From NCBI RefSeq assembly GCF_018131015.1, contig NZ_JAFCJJ010000004.1, positions 248,001-312,000 of the forward strand: DNA of 64,000 bases, read 5' to 3'. The translations under genes were made by a program, and so were the position numbers. The notes under the pieces were generated by a model, which saw nothing but the letters and a program-made list of their open reading frames with translations, was not told the origin of the DNA and searched no databases. This document shows positions 33,854-42,988 of this stretch, piece after piece (position 1 is the stretch's first letter; each line of letters opens with the position of its first letter). This stretch comes from Bradyrhizobium diazoefficiens. GTDB taxonomy: Bacteria > Pseudomonadota > Alphaproteobacteria > Rhizobiales > Xanthobacteraceae.

Positions 33854-36800
33854 TCACTCCGCCGCAGCCGCAAAGCGGCTGTTCTCCAGCTCCGCTTCGA
33901 GTCGCGCCGTCTCGGCGGCGGCCTGGCTGATGTTGGCTTCCTTGACGTGCCCGAAGCCGCGGATCGTCTGGGGCACGCGGGCGAGTCGAACGAGCAACGG
34001 GATTTGCGCGGCCTTCAGGCCGGCGATGCGCTGGTCGATCATCGCGACATAGTCCTCGATCAGCTTCCGCTCGGTCTTGCGCTCCTCGGTGCGGCCGAAC
34101 AGGTCGAGGGCGGTGCCGCGCAGGAACTTGAGCTTTGCCAGCACGCGGAAGGCGTGGATCATCCAGCCACCGAACTCCTGCTTCTGCAGCCGTCCCGTCG
34201 CCTTGTCGCGCTTCGCGAAGATCGGCGGGGCGAGGTGGTATTTCAGCGTGAAGTCGCCGTCGAATTTTTCCGACACCTTCTTCGCGAAGCTACCGTCCGT
34301 ATAGAGCCGCGCGACCTCGTACTCGTCCTTGTAGGACATCAGCTTGAACAGGTTCTTCGCCACGGCTTCTGCGAGCTCGGTGGAAGCGGGTGACGCCGCG
34401 CTCTCCGCCTTGCGCACCTTTGCAACGGTCGCTAGGTAGCGGTCGGCGTAGGCCTTGTCCTGATAGGAGGTCAAGAACTCCGCGCAGGTGGCGATGATCT
34501 CGTCGAGCGACTTCGCCGGCGCCGACGCCCTGGTCCTGAACTGCAGCACGCTGCGCACCCGCGACATGTCGTGGGCGGCCAGCCGTCCCCAGGTGAAGGC
34601 AAGCTTGTTCATCTCGACCGCGGCGCCGTTGATCTCGATGGCGCGGAGCAGCGCCTCCAGCGACAGCGGGATCGCACCCTTCTGGAAGGCGAAGCCGAGC
34701 ATGAACGGATTGGTCGCGATGCTGTCGCCCATCAGCGCTGCAGCAATGCCAGTGGCGTCGACGATGTCGACGTTCCTGTCGCCGATAGCGTCGCGCAGCA
34801 CGGTCTGCATCGTGCCCATCTCGAAGTCGAGATCGGGGTTTTGCACGAAGCTCGCGGTCGGCTGCAAATCGGCGTTGATGTAGGCCCTGGTCACGCCGCG
34901 CTCGGCGCGGCTGAGCGCGGCAGGGCCGGCCGAGACGATCATGTCGCAGCCGAGGATGACATCGGCGCCGCCGGTGGTGATGCGGACCGCGGAAATATCC
35001 TCCGGCTTCGGCGCGATGCGCACATGGCTCATCACCGCGCCGTTCTTCTGCGACAGCCCGGTGAAGTCCAGCGCCGAGCAGCCGCGGCCGTCGACATGGG
35101 CGGCCATGCCGAGCAGGGCGCCGATGGTGATGACGCCAGTGCCGCCGATGCCGGTGACGAGAATGTTGTAGGGACCTTCCAGCTCACGGACAGGCGGCAG
35201 CGGCAAATCGGCGAACAACTGGCCGGAATCGACCGCCGAGGTCCTGACCCGCTTCAGCGACCCGCCATGCACGGTGACAAAGCTCGGGCAAAAGCCTTCG
35301 ACGCAGGAAAAGTCCTTGTTGCAGTTCGACTGGTCGATCTGGCGCTTGCGGCCGAACTCGGTCTCCAGCGGCTGCACCGAGACGCAGTTGGAGGCCTGCG
35401 AGCAGTCACCGCAGCCTTCGCAGACGAGCTCGTTGATGAAGGCGCGCTTTGCGGGATCCGGATAGAGCCCACGCTTGCGGCGTCGGCGCTTTTCCGCGGC
35501 GCAGGTCTGGTCGTAGATGACGACAGTCAGGCCCTTGATGTCGCGCAGCTCGCGCTGCACGGCGTCGAGCTCGCGGCGGTGGTGGATGGTCGCGCCTTGC
35601 GGGAAGTAATTGCCTTGCGGGTACTTGCCGGGATCGTCGGAGACGATCGCGAGCCGCTTGACGCCCTCGGCCCAGACCTGGTGCGCGATCTGTGCGACAT
35701 TGAAGGCGCCTTCGGCCGGCTGGCCGCCGGTCATCGCGACCGCGTCGTTGTAGAGGATCTTGTAGGTGATGTTGATGCCGGCGGCGGCAGCAGCGCGGAG
35801 GGCGAGGAGTCCCGAATGGGTATAGGTGCCGTCGCCGAGATTCTGGAAGATGTGCTGCTCGCTGGTGAAGGGCGCCTGCCCGATCCAGTTCACGCCCTCG
35901 GCGCCCATATGCGAGATCAGATCGGTGCGGCGGGTCGGCATGCTCAGGGCCATGCCGTGGCAGCCGATCCCGGCCATTGCGCGGCTGCCCTCGGGCACGC
36001 GGGTCGAGGTATTGTGCGGGCATCCCGAGCAGAAGAACGGCGTGCGCGCGAGCTTGATCGGCGCGCTGGTGGTGACGGGCTTGTCGAAGGCTTCGAGTCG
36101 GGCGAGGCGCTGCTCCAGCACCGGGCTGTGATGGCCGAGCTTGCGCAGGCGCGCCACCAGCGCGGCCGCGACGATGGTCGGCGTCAGCTCGCCTTCGCTC
36201 GGCAGCAGCGGCGCGCCGCTCTCGTCGCGCTTGCCGGTGACGGTCGGACGCCTGGATGCGTCGATGTTGTAGAGGATGCGCATCAACTGGTCTTCGATGA
36301 AGCCGCGCTTCTCTTCGACCACCAGCACGTCCTGAAGTCCCTCGGCGAAGCGCTTCGCGCCGCTTTCCTCCAGCGGCCAGGTCAGCGCCACCTTGTAAAT
36401 GCGCAAGCCGAGATCCTGCGCATCCTTGTCGGTGATGCCGAGGTCAGCAAGCGCCTGGCGCAGGTCGAGATAGGCCTTGCCGGTCGCGAGGATGCCGAGC
36501 CGCGCCGGCTTGGAATCGAGCACGATGCGGTCGAGCTGGTTGGCGCGGGCGAAGGCCTGCACCGCCGCCATCTTCGGCCCGAACAGGCGCCGCTCGGCCT
36601 CCAGCGGCGGATCGGGCCAGCGGATGTTGAGACCGGCGGGCGGCATCTCGAAATCGTCGGGCAGCCTGATCCGGATGCGGGCGGGATCGCTGTCGATCGA
36701 CGCCGAACTCTCGACGGTCTCGCTGATCGCCTTGAAGCCGACCCAGCAGCCGGAGAAGCGCGACAGCGCGAAACCGTAGAGGCCGAGGTCGAGATAATCC

Positions 36801-37330
36801 TGCAGCGTGGCGGGATTGATCACGGGGATCAGCGCCGCCGCGAACACCTGCTCGCTCTGATGCGCCAGCGTCGAGGACTGGCAGCCATGGTCGTCGCCGG
36901 CGAGCGCCAGCACGCCGCCATGGCGCGAGGAGCCGGCCGCATTGGCATGCTTGAGCGCATCGACCGAGCGGTCCACGCCCGGGCCCTTGCCGTACCAGAT
37001 GCCGAACACGCCATCGACCTTGGCGCCGGGAAACAGCCCGACCTGCTGACTGCCCCACACCGCGGTTGCCGCCAGATCCTCGTTCAGGCCGGGCACGAAG
37101 GCGATGTCGTGCTGCTGGAGGTGCGACTTCGCGCGCCACAGCGCGTGGTCGTACATGCCGAGCGGGGAACCACGATAACCCGAGATGAAGCCGCCGGTGT
37201 TGAGCCCCTGAAGGCGGTCGCGTTCGCGCTGCAACATGGGCAGACGGACCAGGGCCTGCGTGCCGGACAGGAATATCCGCGTGGATTCGAGCCGGTATTT
37301 GTCGTCCAGCTCGACCTGCATCAGCGTCAT
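33854..37330 (-). CDS. Indolepyruvate ferredoxin oxidoreductase family protein, alpha-beta fusion
   Basis: An 1158-residue fused 2-oxoacid oxidoreductase. The N-terminal part contains the pyrimidine-binding domain (GFISGYRGSPLGMYD near residues 48-62). The ThDP-binding part includes CSGCPHNTSTRVPEGS and GIGCHGMALSMPTR near 435-475. The Cys-rich CEGCGDCSQASNC and SNCNKDFSCVEGFCPSF near 640-690 hold Fe-S ligands. The gamma-type domain follows at VTGIGGTGVITIGALLGMAAHVDGRG near 730-755. The enzyme oxidatively decarboxylates aryl-pyruvates or similar 2-oxoacids to acyl-CoA. Proteobacterial fused forms of this size are known. GAGGAACT lies upstream of the ATG. It is divergent from a MaoC-like gene. 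Confidence 0.93.
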   Translation of the reverse strand: MTLMQVELDDKYRLESTRIFLSGTQALVRLPMLQRERDRLQGLNTGGFISGYRGSPLGMYDHALWRAKSHLQQHDIAFVPGLNEDLAATAVWGSQQVGLFPGAKVDGVFGIWYGKGPGVDRSVDALKHANAAGSSRHGGVLALAGDDHGCQSSTLAHQSEQVFAAALIPVINPATLQDYLDLGLYGFALSRFSGCWVGFKAISETVESSASIDSDPARIRIRLPDDFEMPPAGLNIRWPDPPLEAERRLFGPKMAAVQAFARANQLDRIVLDSKPARLGILATGKAYLDLRQALADLGITDKDAQDLGLRIYKVALTWPLEESGAKRFAEGLQDVLVVEEKRGFIEDQLMRILYNIDASRRPTVTGKRDESGAPLLPSEGELTPTIVAAALVARLRKLGHHSPVLEQRLARLEAFDKPVTTSAPIKLARTPFFCSGCPHNTSTRVPEGSRAMAGIGCHGMALSMPTRRTDLISHMGAEGVNWIGQAPFTSEQHIFQNLGDGTYTHSGLLALRAAAAAGINITYKILYNDAVAMTGGQPAEGAFNVAQIAHQVWAEGVKRLAIVSDDPGKYPQGNYFPQGATIHHRRELDAVQRELRDIKGLTVVIYDQTCAAEKRRRRKRGLYPDPAKRAFINELVCEGCGDCSQASNCVSVQPLETEFGRKRQIDQSNCNKDFSCVEGFCPSFVTVHGGSLKRVRTSAVDSGQLFADLPLPPVRELEGPYNILVTGIGGTGVITIGALLGMAAHVDGRGCSALDFTGLSQKNGAVMSHVRIAPKPEDISAVRITTGGADVILGCDMIVSAGPAALSRAERGVTRAYINADLQPTASFVQNPDLDFEMGTMQTVLRDAIGDRNVDIVDATGIAAALMGDSIATNPFMLGFAFQKGAIPLSLEALLRAIEINGAAVEMNKLAFTWGRLAAHDMSRVRSVLQFRTRASAPAKSLDEIIATCAEFLTSYQDKAYADRYLATVAKVRKAESAASPASTELAEAVAKNLFKLMSYKDEYEVARLYTDGSFAKKVSEKFDGDFTLKYHLAPPIFAKRDKATGRLQKQEFGGWMIHAFRVLAKLKFLRGTALDLFGRTEERKTERKLIEDYVAMIDQRIAGLKAAQIPLLVRLARVPQTIRGFGHVKEANISQAAAETARLEAELENSRFAAAAE

Positions 37331-37495
37331 TTCGGGAGTTCCTCGTCTCTTGATCGGCGTGAGGTTTGCGCTGCGGGAGGGATTGCGGCTGCGCGAGCCG
37401 AATTGTGACAGTCAAAAGCATAGCCTGCCGAAGTCAATACGGCTGGCCGCATCCGTGGCGCTCCTGCTAGTCATGGCTGCCCGCGGGAGGACACC

Positions 37496-38455
37496 ATGGC
37501 TGCAAACGCATTCGACACCGAGATCACAGAGACGGCCGAGGCGCTGATCGGGCCGTGGCGTCAGCCACGTCAGATGCTGCAGGCGCAGGTCTACGATGCG
37601 CATGCCTCGATCCATGATGACGCCACCGCGCAGAAGCTCGGCTTCAAGGGCGGCACGATCGAAGGGCCGACGCATTTCAGCCAGTTCGCGCCGCTCGGCG
37701 CGCAATTGTGGGGGCAGGCCTGGTTCGAGACCGGCTGCCTGTCCGCGCATTATCGCAGCGTCTGCTACGAGGGCGAGGAAGTGCAGGCGATCCTGGCGAA
37801 ACCGTCGCCCGGCGCGAGCCAGTGCCAGATCCAGATGGTGAAGCGCGACGGCACCGAGGTGCTGCGCGGCACGGCTGGCGTCGGCGATGCGCGAGGAGCG
37901 ACCGCGCTCGAGGCACGCCTCGGCGAGCTCAAGCCGCTCGCCGATCCCGTGATCCTGCGCGACGTCAGGGTCGGGCCGTTTGGCAAGCGTCAGGCGATCA
38001 GGATGGCGTTCGACCAGAACATGGGCGATCTCTATCCGTTTTCGCTGCGGCAGAAGCTCGCGGTCATCACCGAGAACTCGCCTTATTATTCAGGTGCGGA
38101 CAATGCTTCTTCGAATCCTTGGGGCAGGCCGATCATCCCGATGGAGATGCTGAGCGTGCTGTTCCAGTACCGCTCCAAGGACGATCCGCTGCCGGCGCGA
38201 GGACCGGCCGTCGGACTGTTCGCGGACCAGGAGATCAGGCTGGTGAAGGGCCCGCTCCTTGTCGACGAGGCCTATGAGGTCGAGCGCGAGGTCGTCGCGC
38301 TCTCCGGCAGTCGCCGCACCGAAAGCGTCTGGATGAAGTCGCGCGTGTACGACAGGGCGGGCGTGCTGGTCGCGACCATGCTGCTGAACATGGCGACGAT
38401 GAAGGATTCGTATGGGCCGTACGAGGCGGAGTATCGGCAGCTGTACGGGGTGTGA
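37496..38455 (+). CDS. MaoC-like (double hot-dog) protein
   Basis: A 319-residue protein. The segment DAHASIHDDATAQKLGFKGGTIEGPTHFSQFAPLGAQLWG near residues 31-70 has the pattern of the hydratase/dehydratase hot-dog fold: an Asp, a His five residues later, and a glycine-rich turn before the long helix. A second, degenerate hot-dog unit probably fills residues 150-319. It may hydrate an enoyl-CoA or only bind acyl groups. GGGAGGACACC precedes the ATG. The divergent neighbour is a fused 2-oxoacid oxidoreductase producing acyl-CoA, so a shared aromatic or fatty-acid pathway is possible but unproven. Confidence 0.75.
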   Translation: MAANAFDTEITETAEALIGPWRQPRQMLQAQVYDAHASIHDDATAQKLGFKGGTIEGPTHFSQFAPLGAQLWGQAWFETGCLSAHYRSVCYEGEEVQAILAKPSPGASQCQIQMVKRDGTEVLRGTAGVGDARGATALEARLGELKPLADPVILRDVRVGPFGKRQAIRMAFDQNMGDLYPFSLRQKLAVITENSPYYSGADNASSNPWGRPIIPMEMLSVLFQYRSKDDPLPARGPAVGLFADQEIRLVKGPLLVDEAYEVEREVVALSGSRRTESVWMKSRVYDRAGVLVATMLLNMATMKDSYGPYEAEYRQLYGV

Positions 38456-38476
38456 GCGCGAGCCTCGGGTTCTTCG

Positions 38477-38651
38477 CCTCTCCCCGCATGCGGGGAGAGG
38501 CCGGATTGCATCGAAGATGCAGTCCGGGTGAGGGGGGCTCTCCGCGAGTCCGTCTTTTACCGTGATTGCGGAAACAGCCCCTTACCCCAACCCTCACAGG
38601 GCGAGCGAAGCTCGTCCCGGCTCCGTAAGAACGGGGAGAGGGAGAAAGAAG
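38477..38651. repeat. Composite hairpin repeat element
   Basis: It begins with a perfect 24-base palindrome of CCTCTCCCCGC and GCGGGGAGAGG (38477-38500). The stem CCGGATTGCATC/GATGCAGTCCGG (38501-38527) follows, then further GC-rich stems (GGGCGAGC/GCTCGTCCC), and it closes with GGGGAGAGGGAGAAA. I recall this combination as a frequent dispersed intergenic repeat in Bradyrhizobium and relatives. It fills most of the 410-base gap before the sigma-54 promoter. Confidence 0.65.
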
Positions 38652-38811
38652 AGCATCGCCCCGGAATGACGGCGGAGGGCGCTCATCCCTTGGGCAAATG
38701 CACGTCGCAAAGCCGTCGCACAGGGAATGAGCAGCCGTCAGCTTTCTTCCTAACGTCCTGACAGCGCAGCTAATTCCTTCTCCGCCCGTCCGCGACCGCA
38801 ATTGTACACAA

Positions 38812-38827
38812 TGGCACGGCGCTTGCA
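38812..38827 (+). promoter_or_regulatory. Sigma-54 (RpoN) promoter
   Basis: TGGCACGGCGCTTGCA matches the consensus TGGCACG-R-NNN-TTGCW at every fixed position, with GG and GC 12 bases apart. The expected transcription start near 38838 leaves a 30-base leader before the ATG at 38867. It therefore drives the hydrolase-permease operon and needs an enhancer-binding protein, most plausibly NtrC. Confidence 0.85.
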
Positions 38828-38866
38828 GAACTCTGGGCAAAGAGAGTTCTCGCGGGGGCCTGCGTC

Positions 38867-39571
38867 ATGCTGAATTCAGCCAAACCGCCACCGGGCGTCA
38901 TCACCGCCGAGCCCGAGCCGATCACGCTCGACTGGCCCGCCACCGCGCTCGTGATCATCGACATGCAGCGCGATTTCATGGAGCCCGGCGGCTTCGGCGA
39001 GACGCTCGGCAACGACGTCAGCCAGCTCGCGCGCGCGGTGCAGCCGATCGGCGCCGTGCTGAAGGCGGCGCGCGAGACCGGCATGCTGGTGGTCCACACC
39101 CGCGAGGGGCATCTGCCCGATCTCTCCGATGCGCCGCCGGCCAAGGTCGAACGCGGCGCACCCAGCCTTCGCATCGGCGATCCAGGCCCGATGGGCCGCA
39201 TCCTCATTCGCGGCGAGGCCGGCCACGACATCATTCCAGAACTCTATCCGCTCGACAGCGAGATCGTGATCGACAAGCCCGGCAAGGGCGCGTTCTACGC
39301 CACCGAGCTCGCCGACGTGCTGGAGAAATACGGCATCGAGAATTTGCTGGTGTGCGGCGTCACCACCGAAGTGTGCGTCAACACCACCGTGCGCGAAGCC
39401 AATGACCGCGGCTATCGCTGCGTCGTCATCTCCGATGGCTGCGCATCCTACTTCCCCGAGTTTCACGAGATGGGCCTGAAGATGATCAAGGCCCAGGGCG
39501 GCATCTTCGGCTGGGTCGCGGACTCGGCCGCAGTCCTGGAGGCAATGAAGACTTCAACCACGCAGGGGTGA
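38867..39571 (+). CDS. Cysteine hydrolase, isochorismatase-like; resembles biuret hydrolase
   Basis: A 234-residue hydrolase of the isochorismatase-like cysteine hydrolase superfamily. The catalytic triad is D32 ([10 protein letters not shown]), K140 ([13 protein letters not shown]) and C170 ([21 protein letters not shown]), with a cis-peptide-type VTTE just before the Cys. The segments [27 protein letters not shown] and [20 protein letters not shown] closely recall rhizobial biuret amidohydrolase (BiuH), which splits biuret to allophanate and ammonia; a related ureide or carbamate substrate is equally possible. A sigma-54 promoter precedes the gene and an NCS2-like permease follows four bases later, pointing to nitrogen scavenging. 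Confidence 0.9.
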   Translation: MLNSAKPPPGVITAEPEPITLDWPATALVIIDMQRDFMEPGGFGETLGNDVSQLARAVQPIGAVLKAARETGMLVVHTREGHLPDLSDAPPAKVERGAPSLRIGDPGPMGRILIRGEAGHDIIPELYPLDSEIVIDKPGKGAFYATELADVLEKYGIENLLVCGVTTEVCVNTTVREANDRGYRCVVISDGCASYFPEFHEMGLKMIKAQGGIFGWVADSAAVLEAMKTSTTQG

Positions 39572-39575
39572 CATC

Positions 39576-41228
39576 ATGAGTGCAGCGACGGGGAGCGCCG
39601 GCAAATCCGAGTTCAAGCCGGCATTATGGACATCGGGCGACTGGAACGCGTTTTTCGGCTTCGGCACCAACATCCTCGTCAACATGCTGGTGCTCACGGG
39701 CCTGTTGCGCTTCGTGCTGAAAATGCCCGACAGCCTCGTGTTCGGACGCATCCTGCCCGCGCTCGGGCTGATGATGTGCCTGTCGACCTTCTATTACGCC
39801 TACCTCGCCTATCGCCTGGCGCAGAAGACCGGCCGCAGCGACGTCTGCGCGCTGCCGTCGGGCGTCAGCGTGCCGCACATGTTCATCGTCACCTTCGTGA
39901 TCATGCTGCCGATCACGCTCAAGACCGGCGACCCGCTCAAGGGCTGGTCGGCCGGCCTTGTCTGGGTGTTCTTCCAGAGCTTCATCCTGATGATCGGCGG
40001 CTTCATCGCGCCGGTCATCCGCAAGATCACGCCGCGCGCCGCGCTGCTCGGCACGTTGGCCGGCGTCTCCGTCACCTTCATCTCGATGCGGCCCGCGCTG
40101 GAAATGTACGTAACGCCGCAGATCGGCCTGGTCTGCTTCGCGATCATCCTGGTGAGCTGGTTCGGCGGGGTGAAATATCCGAAGGGCATTCCCGCCGGCC
40201 TCGTCGCGATCGCGGCGGGCATGATCATCGCCTGGGGCTCGAACCTGTTCGGCCTCGGTCTCGGTGGCCTGAGTATCGCGGGCGTTGGCGCTGCCTTCGC
40301 CAATTTCGGCTTCTCGGTGCCGCTACCGGCGGTCGGCTACGTCTTCTCCGGCTTCGAGTTCCTCGGCATCATCCTGGTCACCGCTATCCCGTTCGGCATC
40401 TACGACCTCGTCGAGGCCATGGACAATGTCGAGAGCGCGGAAGCGGCCGGCGACGAATACCCGACCACGCGCGTCCTGACCGCCGACGGCGTCGTCAGCC
40501 TGATCGGCTGCCTGATGGGCAACCCCTTCATCAACGCCGTCTATATCGGCCATCCCGGCTGGAAGGCGATGGGCGGCCGCATCGGCTATTCGGCTGCGAC
40601 CGGCCTCATGGTTGTCGTGCTGGCCTGGTTCGGCATCGTCTCGGTGCTGCTCGCGCTCGTGCCTGTCGTCGCGATCTCGCCGATCCTGCTCTATATCGGC
40701 ATGCTGATCGGCGCGCAGGCGTTCCAGACCACGCCGGTCAAGCACGCGCCCGCGATCGTGCTGGCGCTGACGCCGCATCTTGCTGCCTGGGCCAAGCTCC
40801 AGATCGACACCATGCTGGCCTCGACCATGGCGGCGGCGGCGACCGTCGGTGGCATGGCCGCCGACAAGGCCGATGCGGTCAAGACCGCTGCGGTCGCCGC
40901 GCTGCCGCAGCAGGGCGTGGTCTATCACGGCCTCGAAATCATGGGCGGCGGCTCCATCCTCGGCGGCCTCATCCTCGGCGCGATCGGTGTCTTCATCATC
41001 GAGCGTGACTTCGAGAAGGCCTCGGCCTTCGCGCTTGTCGGTGCCGTGCTGACCTATTTCGGCTTCATGCACGGCGAGGCCGTCGGCATCGGCGGCGGCT
41101 TCGGCGTCACGCCCGCGGTGGCGCTCGCCTATGCCGTGATGGCGGCCGGCCTGTTCGCAGCCAGCAAGTTCAGCGCCGGCGAGCATTTCGCCGCGCATCC
41201 GGAGATGCACGCAGCGCCGGCGGAGTAA
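39576..41228 (+). CDS. NCS2-like (xanthine/uracil-type) permease
   Basis: A 550-residue membrane protein with about 12-14 helices. It starts with a cytoplasmic segment, then WNAFFGFGTNILVNMLVLTGLLRFV. FSGFEFLGIILVTAIPFGIYDLVEAMDNVESAEAAGDEYPTTRVLTADGVVSLIGCLMGNPFINAVYIGHPGWKAMGGR covers the substrate-site region of nucleobase transporters, including a conserved Glu/Asp-rich helix. It differs from classical PbuX or UraA proteins, belonging to a less characterised branch. Because it sits four bases behind the biuret-hydrolase-like gene, its cargo is probably a small N-rich compound such as biuret, a ureide or a purine. The stop is immediately adjacent to the stop of the opposing ABC gene. Confidence 0.88.
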   Translation: MSAATGSAGKSEFKPALWTSGDWNAFFGFGTNILVNMLVLTGLLRFVLKMPDSLVFGRILPALGLMMCLSTFYYAYLAYRLAQKTGRSDVCALPSGVSVPHMFIVTFVIMLPITLKTGDPLKGWSAGLVWVFFQSFILMIGGFIAPVIRKITPRAALLGTLAGVSVTFISMRPALEMYVTPQIGLVCFAIILVSWFGGVKYPKGIPAGLVAIAAGMIIAWGSNLFGLGLGGLSIAGVGAAFANFGFSVPLPAVGYVFSGFEFLGIILVTAIPFGIYDLVEAMDNVESAEAAGDEYPTTRVLTADGVVSLIGCLMGNPFINAVYIGHPGWKAMGGRIGYSAATGLMVVVLAWFGIVSVLLALVPVVAISPILLYIGMLIGAQAFQTTPVKHAPAIVLALTPHLAAWAKLQIDTMLASTMAAAATVGGMAADKADAVKTAAVAALPQQGVVYHGLEIMGGGSILGGLILGAIGVFIIERDFEKASAFALVGAVLTYFGFMHGEAVGIGGGFGVTPAVALAYAVMAAGLFAASKFSAGEHFAAHPEMHAAPAE

Positions 41229-42053
41229 TCATCCGCCCTTGACGGCCCCCGCAGTGAGCCCGGCGACGATCTGCCGCTGGGCCATGACCGTGAGCAGCAG
41301 CACCGGGAAGGTGACGATCAGCGCGGCGGCCGCGAGCGGCCCCCAGCTCAACTGGTCGAACGAGATCATGTTGTAGACGGCAACGGGCAGGGTACGTGTC
41401 TCGCGGCCCGCCAGCACGATGCCGAACACAAAATTGTTCCAGGAGAAGATCACCGCCAGGATGAAGGCGACCGCGATGCCGGGCCGCGCGATCGGAAGCG
41501 CAACGTGGCGAAATACCTGCCAGCGCGTCGCGCCATCGATCAGGGCGGCTTCCTCCAGTTCCATCGGCGTCGTCTCGAAATAGCCGATCATGATCCAGAT
41601 CACGATCGGCACCGTCACCACGAGGTGGATGATGATCTGCGGCACCAGCGTGCCGAGCAGCCCCAGCCACTGGAACAGCAGAAACAGCGGGATGAGGTAG
41701 GACAGGCCGGGCGTGATACGGGCGATCAGGATCACGATCGCGGATTTGTGCGCGGCCATGCGCGCGATGCCGTAGCCGGCGGGAACGCCGACGAGCAGCG
41801 CCAGCGCGGTCGCGCTGCCGGTCACGACCAGGCTGTTGATGAAATAGGTCAGGAAGCGGTTGGAGGCGAGCACGTCGGCATAGTTCTTCCAGGCGAAATG
41901 CTCGGGGATGAACACCGGCGGGTAGGCGGCATTGTCGACCTCGAATTTGAGCGAGAGCGAGGCCATCCAGAGGAAGAACAGGATCGCTGGCGACACGATG
42001 ACGAACACCGCGAACCACAGGCCGATCCTGCTGATGATCTGCTTCGCCGTCAT
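41229..42053 (-). CDS. Carbohydrate ABC transporter permease, MalG type
   Basis: A 274-residue inner-membrane permease with six helices. The coupling motif EEAALIDGATRWQVFRHVALPIARPGI near residues 188-214 is the conserved EAA loop. The ATG overlaps the stop of the MalF-type gene (ATGA). Together the two permeases form the channel for an oligosaccharide or polyol importer. No malK-like ATPase gene is in the cluster, so a shared ATPase must serve it. Confidence 0.93.
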   Translation of the reverse strand: MTAKQIISRIGLWFAVFVIVSPAILFFLWMASLSLKFEVDNAAYPPVFIPEHFAWKNYADVLASNRFLTYFINSLVVTGSATALALLVGVPAGYGIARMAAHKSAIVILIARITPGLSYLIPLFLLFQWLGLLGTLVPQIIIHLVVTVPIVIWIMIGYFETTPMELEEAALIDGATRWQVFRHVALPIARPGIAVAFILAVIFSWNNFVFGIVLAGRETRTLPVAVYNMISFDQLSWGPLAAAALIVTFPVLLLTVMAQRQIVAGLTAGAVKGG

Positions 42054-42988
42054 GCGCCGCTCGCGATCTCGGTCCACAGCATGCGCTGGCGGGCATAGAG
42101 CATGACGGCCGCAAGGGCGACGATCAGCAGGAAGAACACCACGGCGATCGCCGAGCCGTAGCCGAGGTCGTAATAGACGAAGGCGACGCTGTAGAGGTAG
42201 AGGTTGATGGTCTCCGACGCCGAGCCCGGTCCGCCCTGCGTGATCGCGAAGATGATGTCAAAGCTCTTCACCGCGTCGATCATGCGGATCATGCCGGCGA
42301 TGAACAGGAACGGCATGATCAGCGGCAGGGTGATGTAGCGGAACACCTGCCACAGGCTTGCGCCGTCGATCTGCGCGCTTTCGTACGGCTCGGTCGGGAT
42401 CGCGGCGAGGCCGCCGAGCACGATCAGCATGACCAGCGGCGTCCATTGCCAGGTCTCGACCAGCACCAGCGAGGGGATCACGGTTGCGGGATGAAACACC
42501 CAGAGCTGGGCCGGAATGCCGACCAGCGACAGCAGATAGTTGAGCACGCCGAGCTGCGGGTGGAACATCATGGTCCAGACCAGCGCGATCGCGACGGGCG
42601 TCGCCATCATCGGCATGATGAAGACGCCGCGCAGGAAGCCGCGGCCGGCGAATTTCTGGTGAAACACCACGGCAGCGAACGTGCCGAACACCAGCGGCAG
42701 CAGCACGGAGAGCACGGTGTAGACGAGTGTATGCCCAACGGCTTCGGCGAAGCGGGGATCGCTCGTCAGCCGCAGATAGTTGGAGAACCCGACGAAGGTG
42801 GTCGGCGAGCCGACCTTCCACTCGTTCATGCTCATCCAGATCGTGAACACCCACGGGAAGATGATGATGGCGAGCACGACGACCAGCGCCGGCACCACGA
42901 ACGGCCAGTAGGACGGCGGCCGCAACTGCTTCTCCGGCGCGGCCCCGATCGGAGCCGCGGCCGGAGCCGATTGTGTCAACGCGCTCAC
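42050..42988 (-). CDS. Carbohydrate ABC transporter permease, MalF type
   Basis: A 312-residue permease starting at a GTG that overlaps the stop of the binding-protein gene (GTGA). Six helices follow an N-terminal cytoplasmic tail. The EAA loop is ESAQIDGASLWQVFRYITLPLIMP. The segment FAITQGGPGSASETINLYLY is typical of MalF-like subunits. It forms a heterodimer with the MalG-type protein. Confidence 0.93.
   Translation of the reverse strand: MSALTQSAPAAAPIGAAPEKQLRPPSYWPFVVPALVVVLAIIIFPWVFTIWMSMNEWKVGSPTTFVGFSNYLRLTSDPRFAEAVGHTLVYTVLSVLLPLVFGTFAAVVFHQKFAGRGFLRGVFIMPMMATPVAIALVWTMMFHPQLGVLNYLLSLVGIPAQLWVFHPATVIPSLVLVETWQWTPLVMLIVLGGLAAIPTEPYESAQIDGASLWQVFRYITLPLIMPFLFIAGMIRMIDAVKSFDIIFAITQGGPGSASETINLYLYSVAFVYYDLGYGSAIAVVFFLLIVALAAVMLYARQRMLWTEIASGA

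Noticed and set aside
38690-38730. Possible NtrC site upstream of the sigma-54 promoter (TGCAC...TCGCA)
   Set aside because: Only half-site similarity to TGCACC-N5-GGTGCA; not strong enough to annotate.
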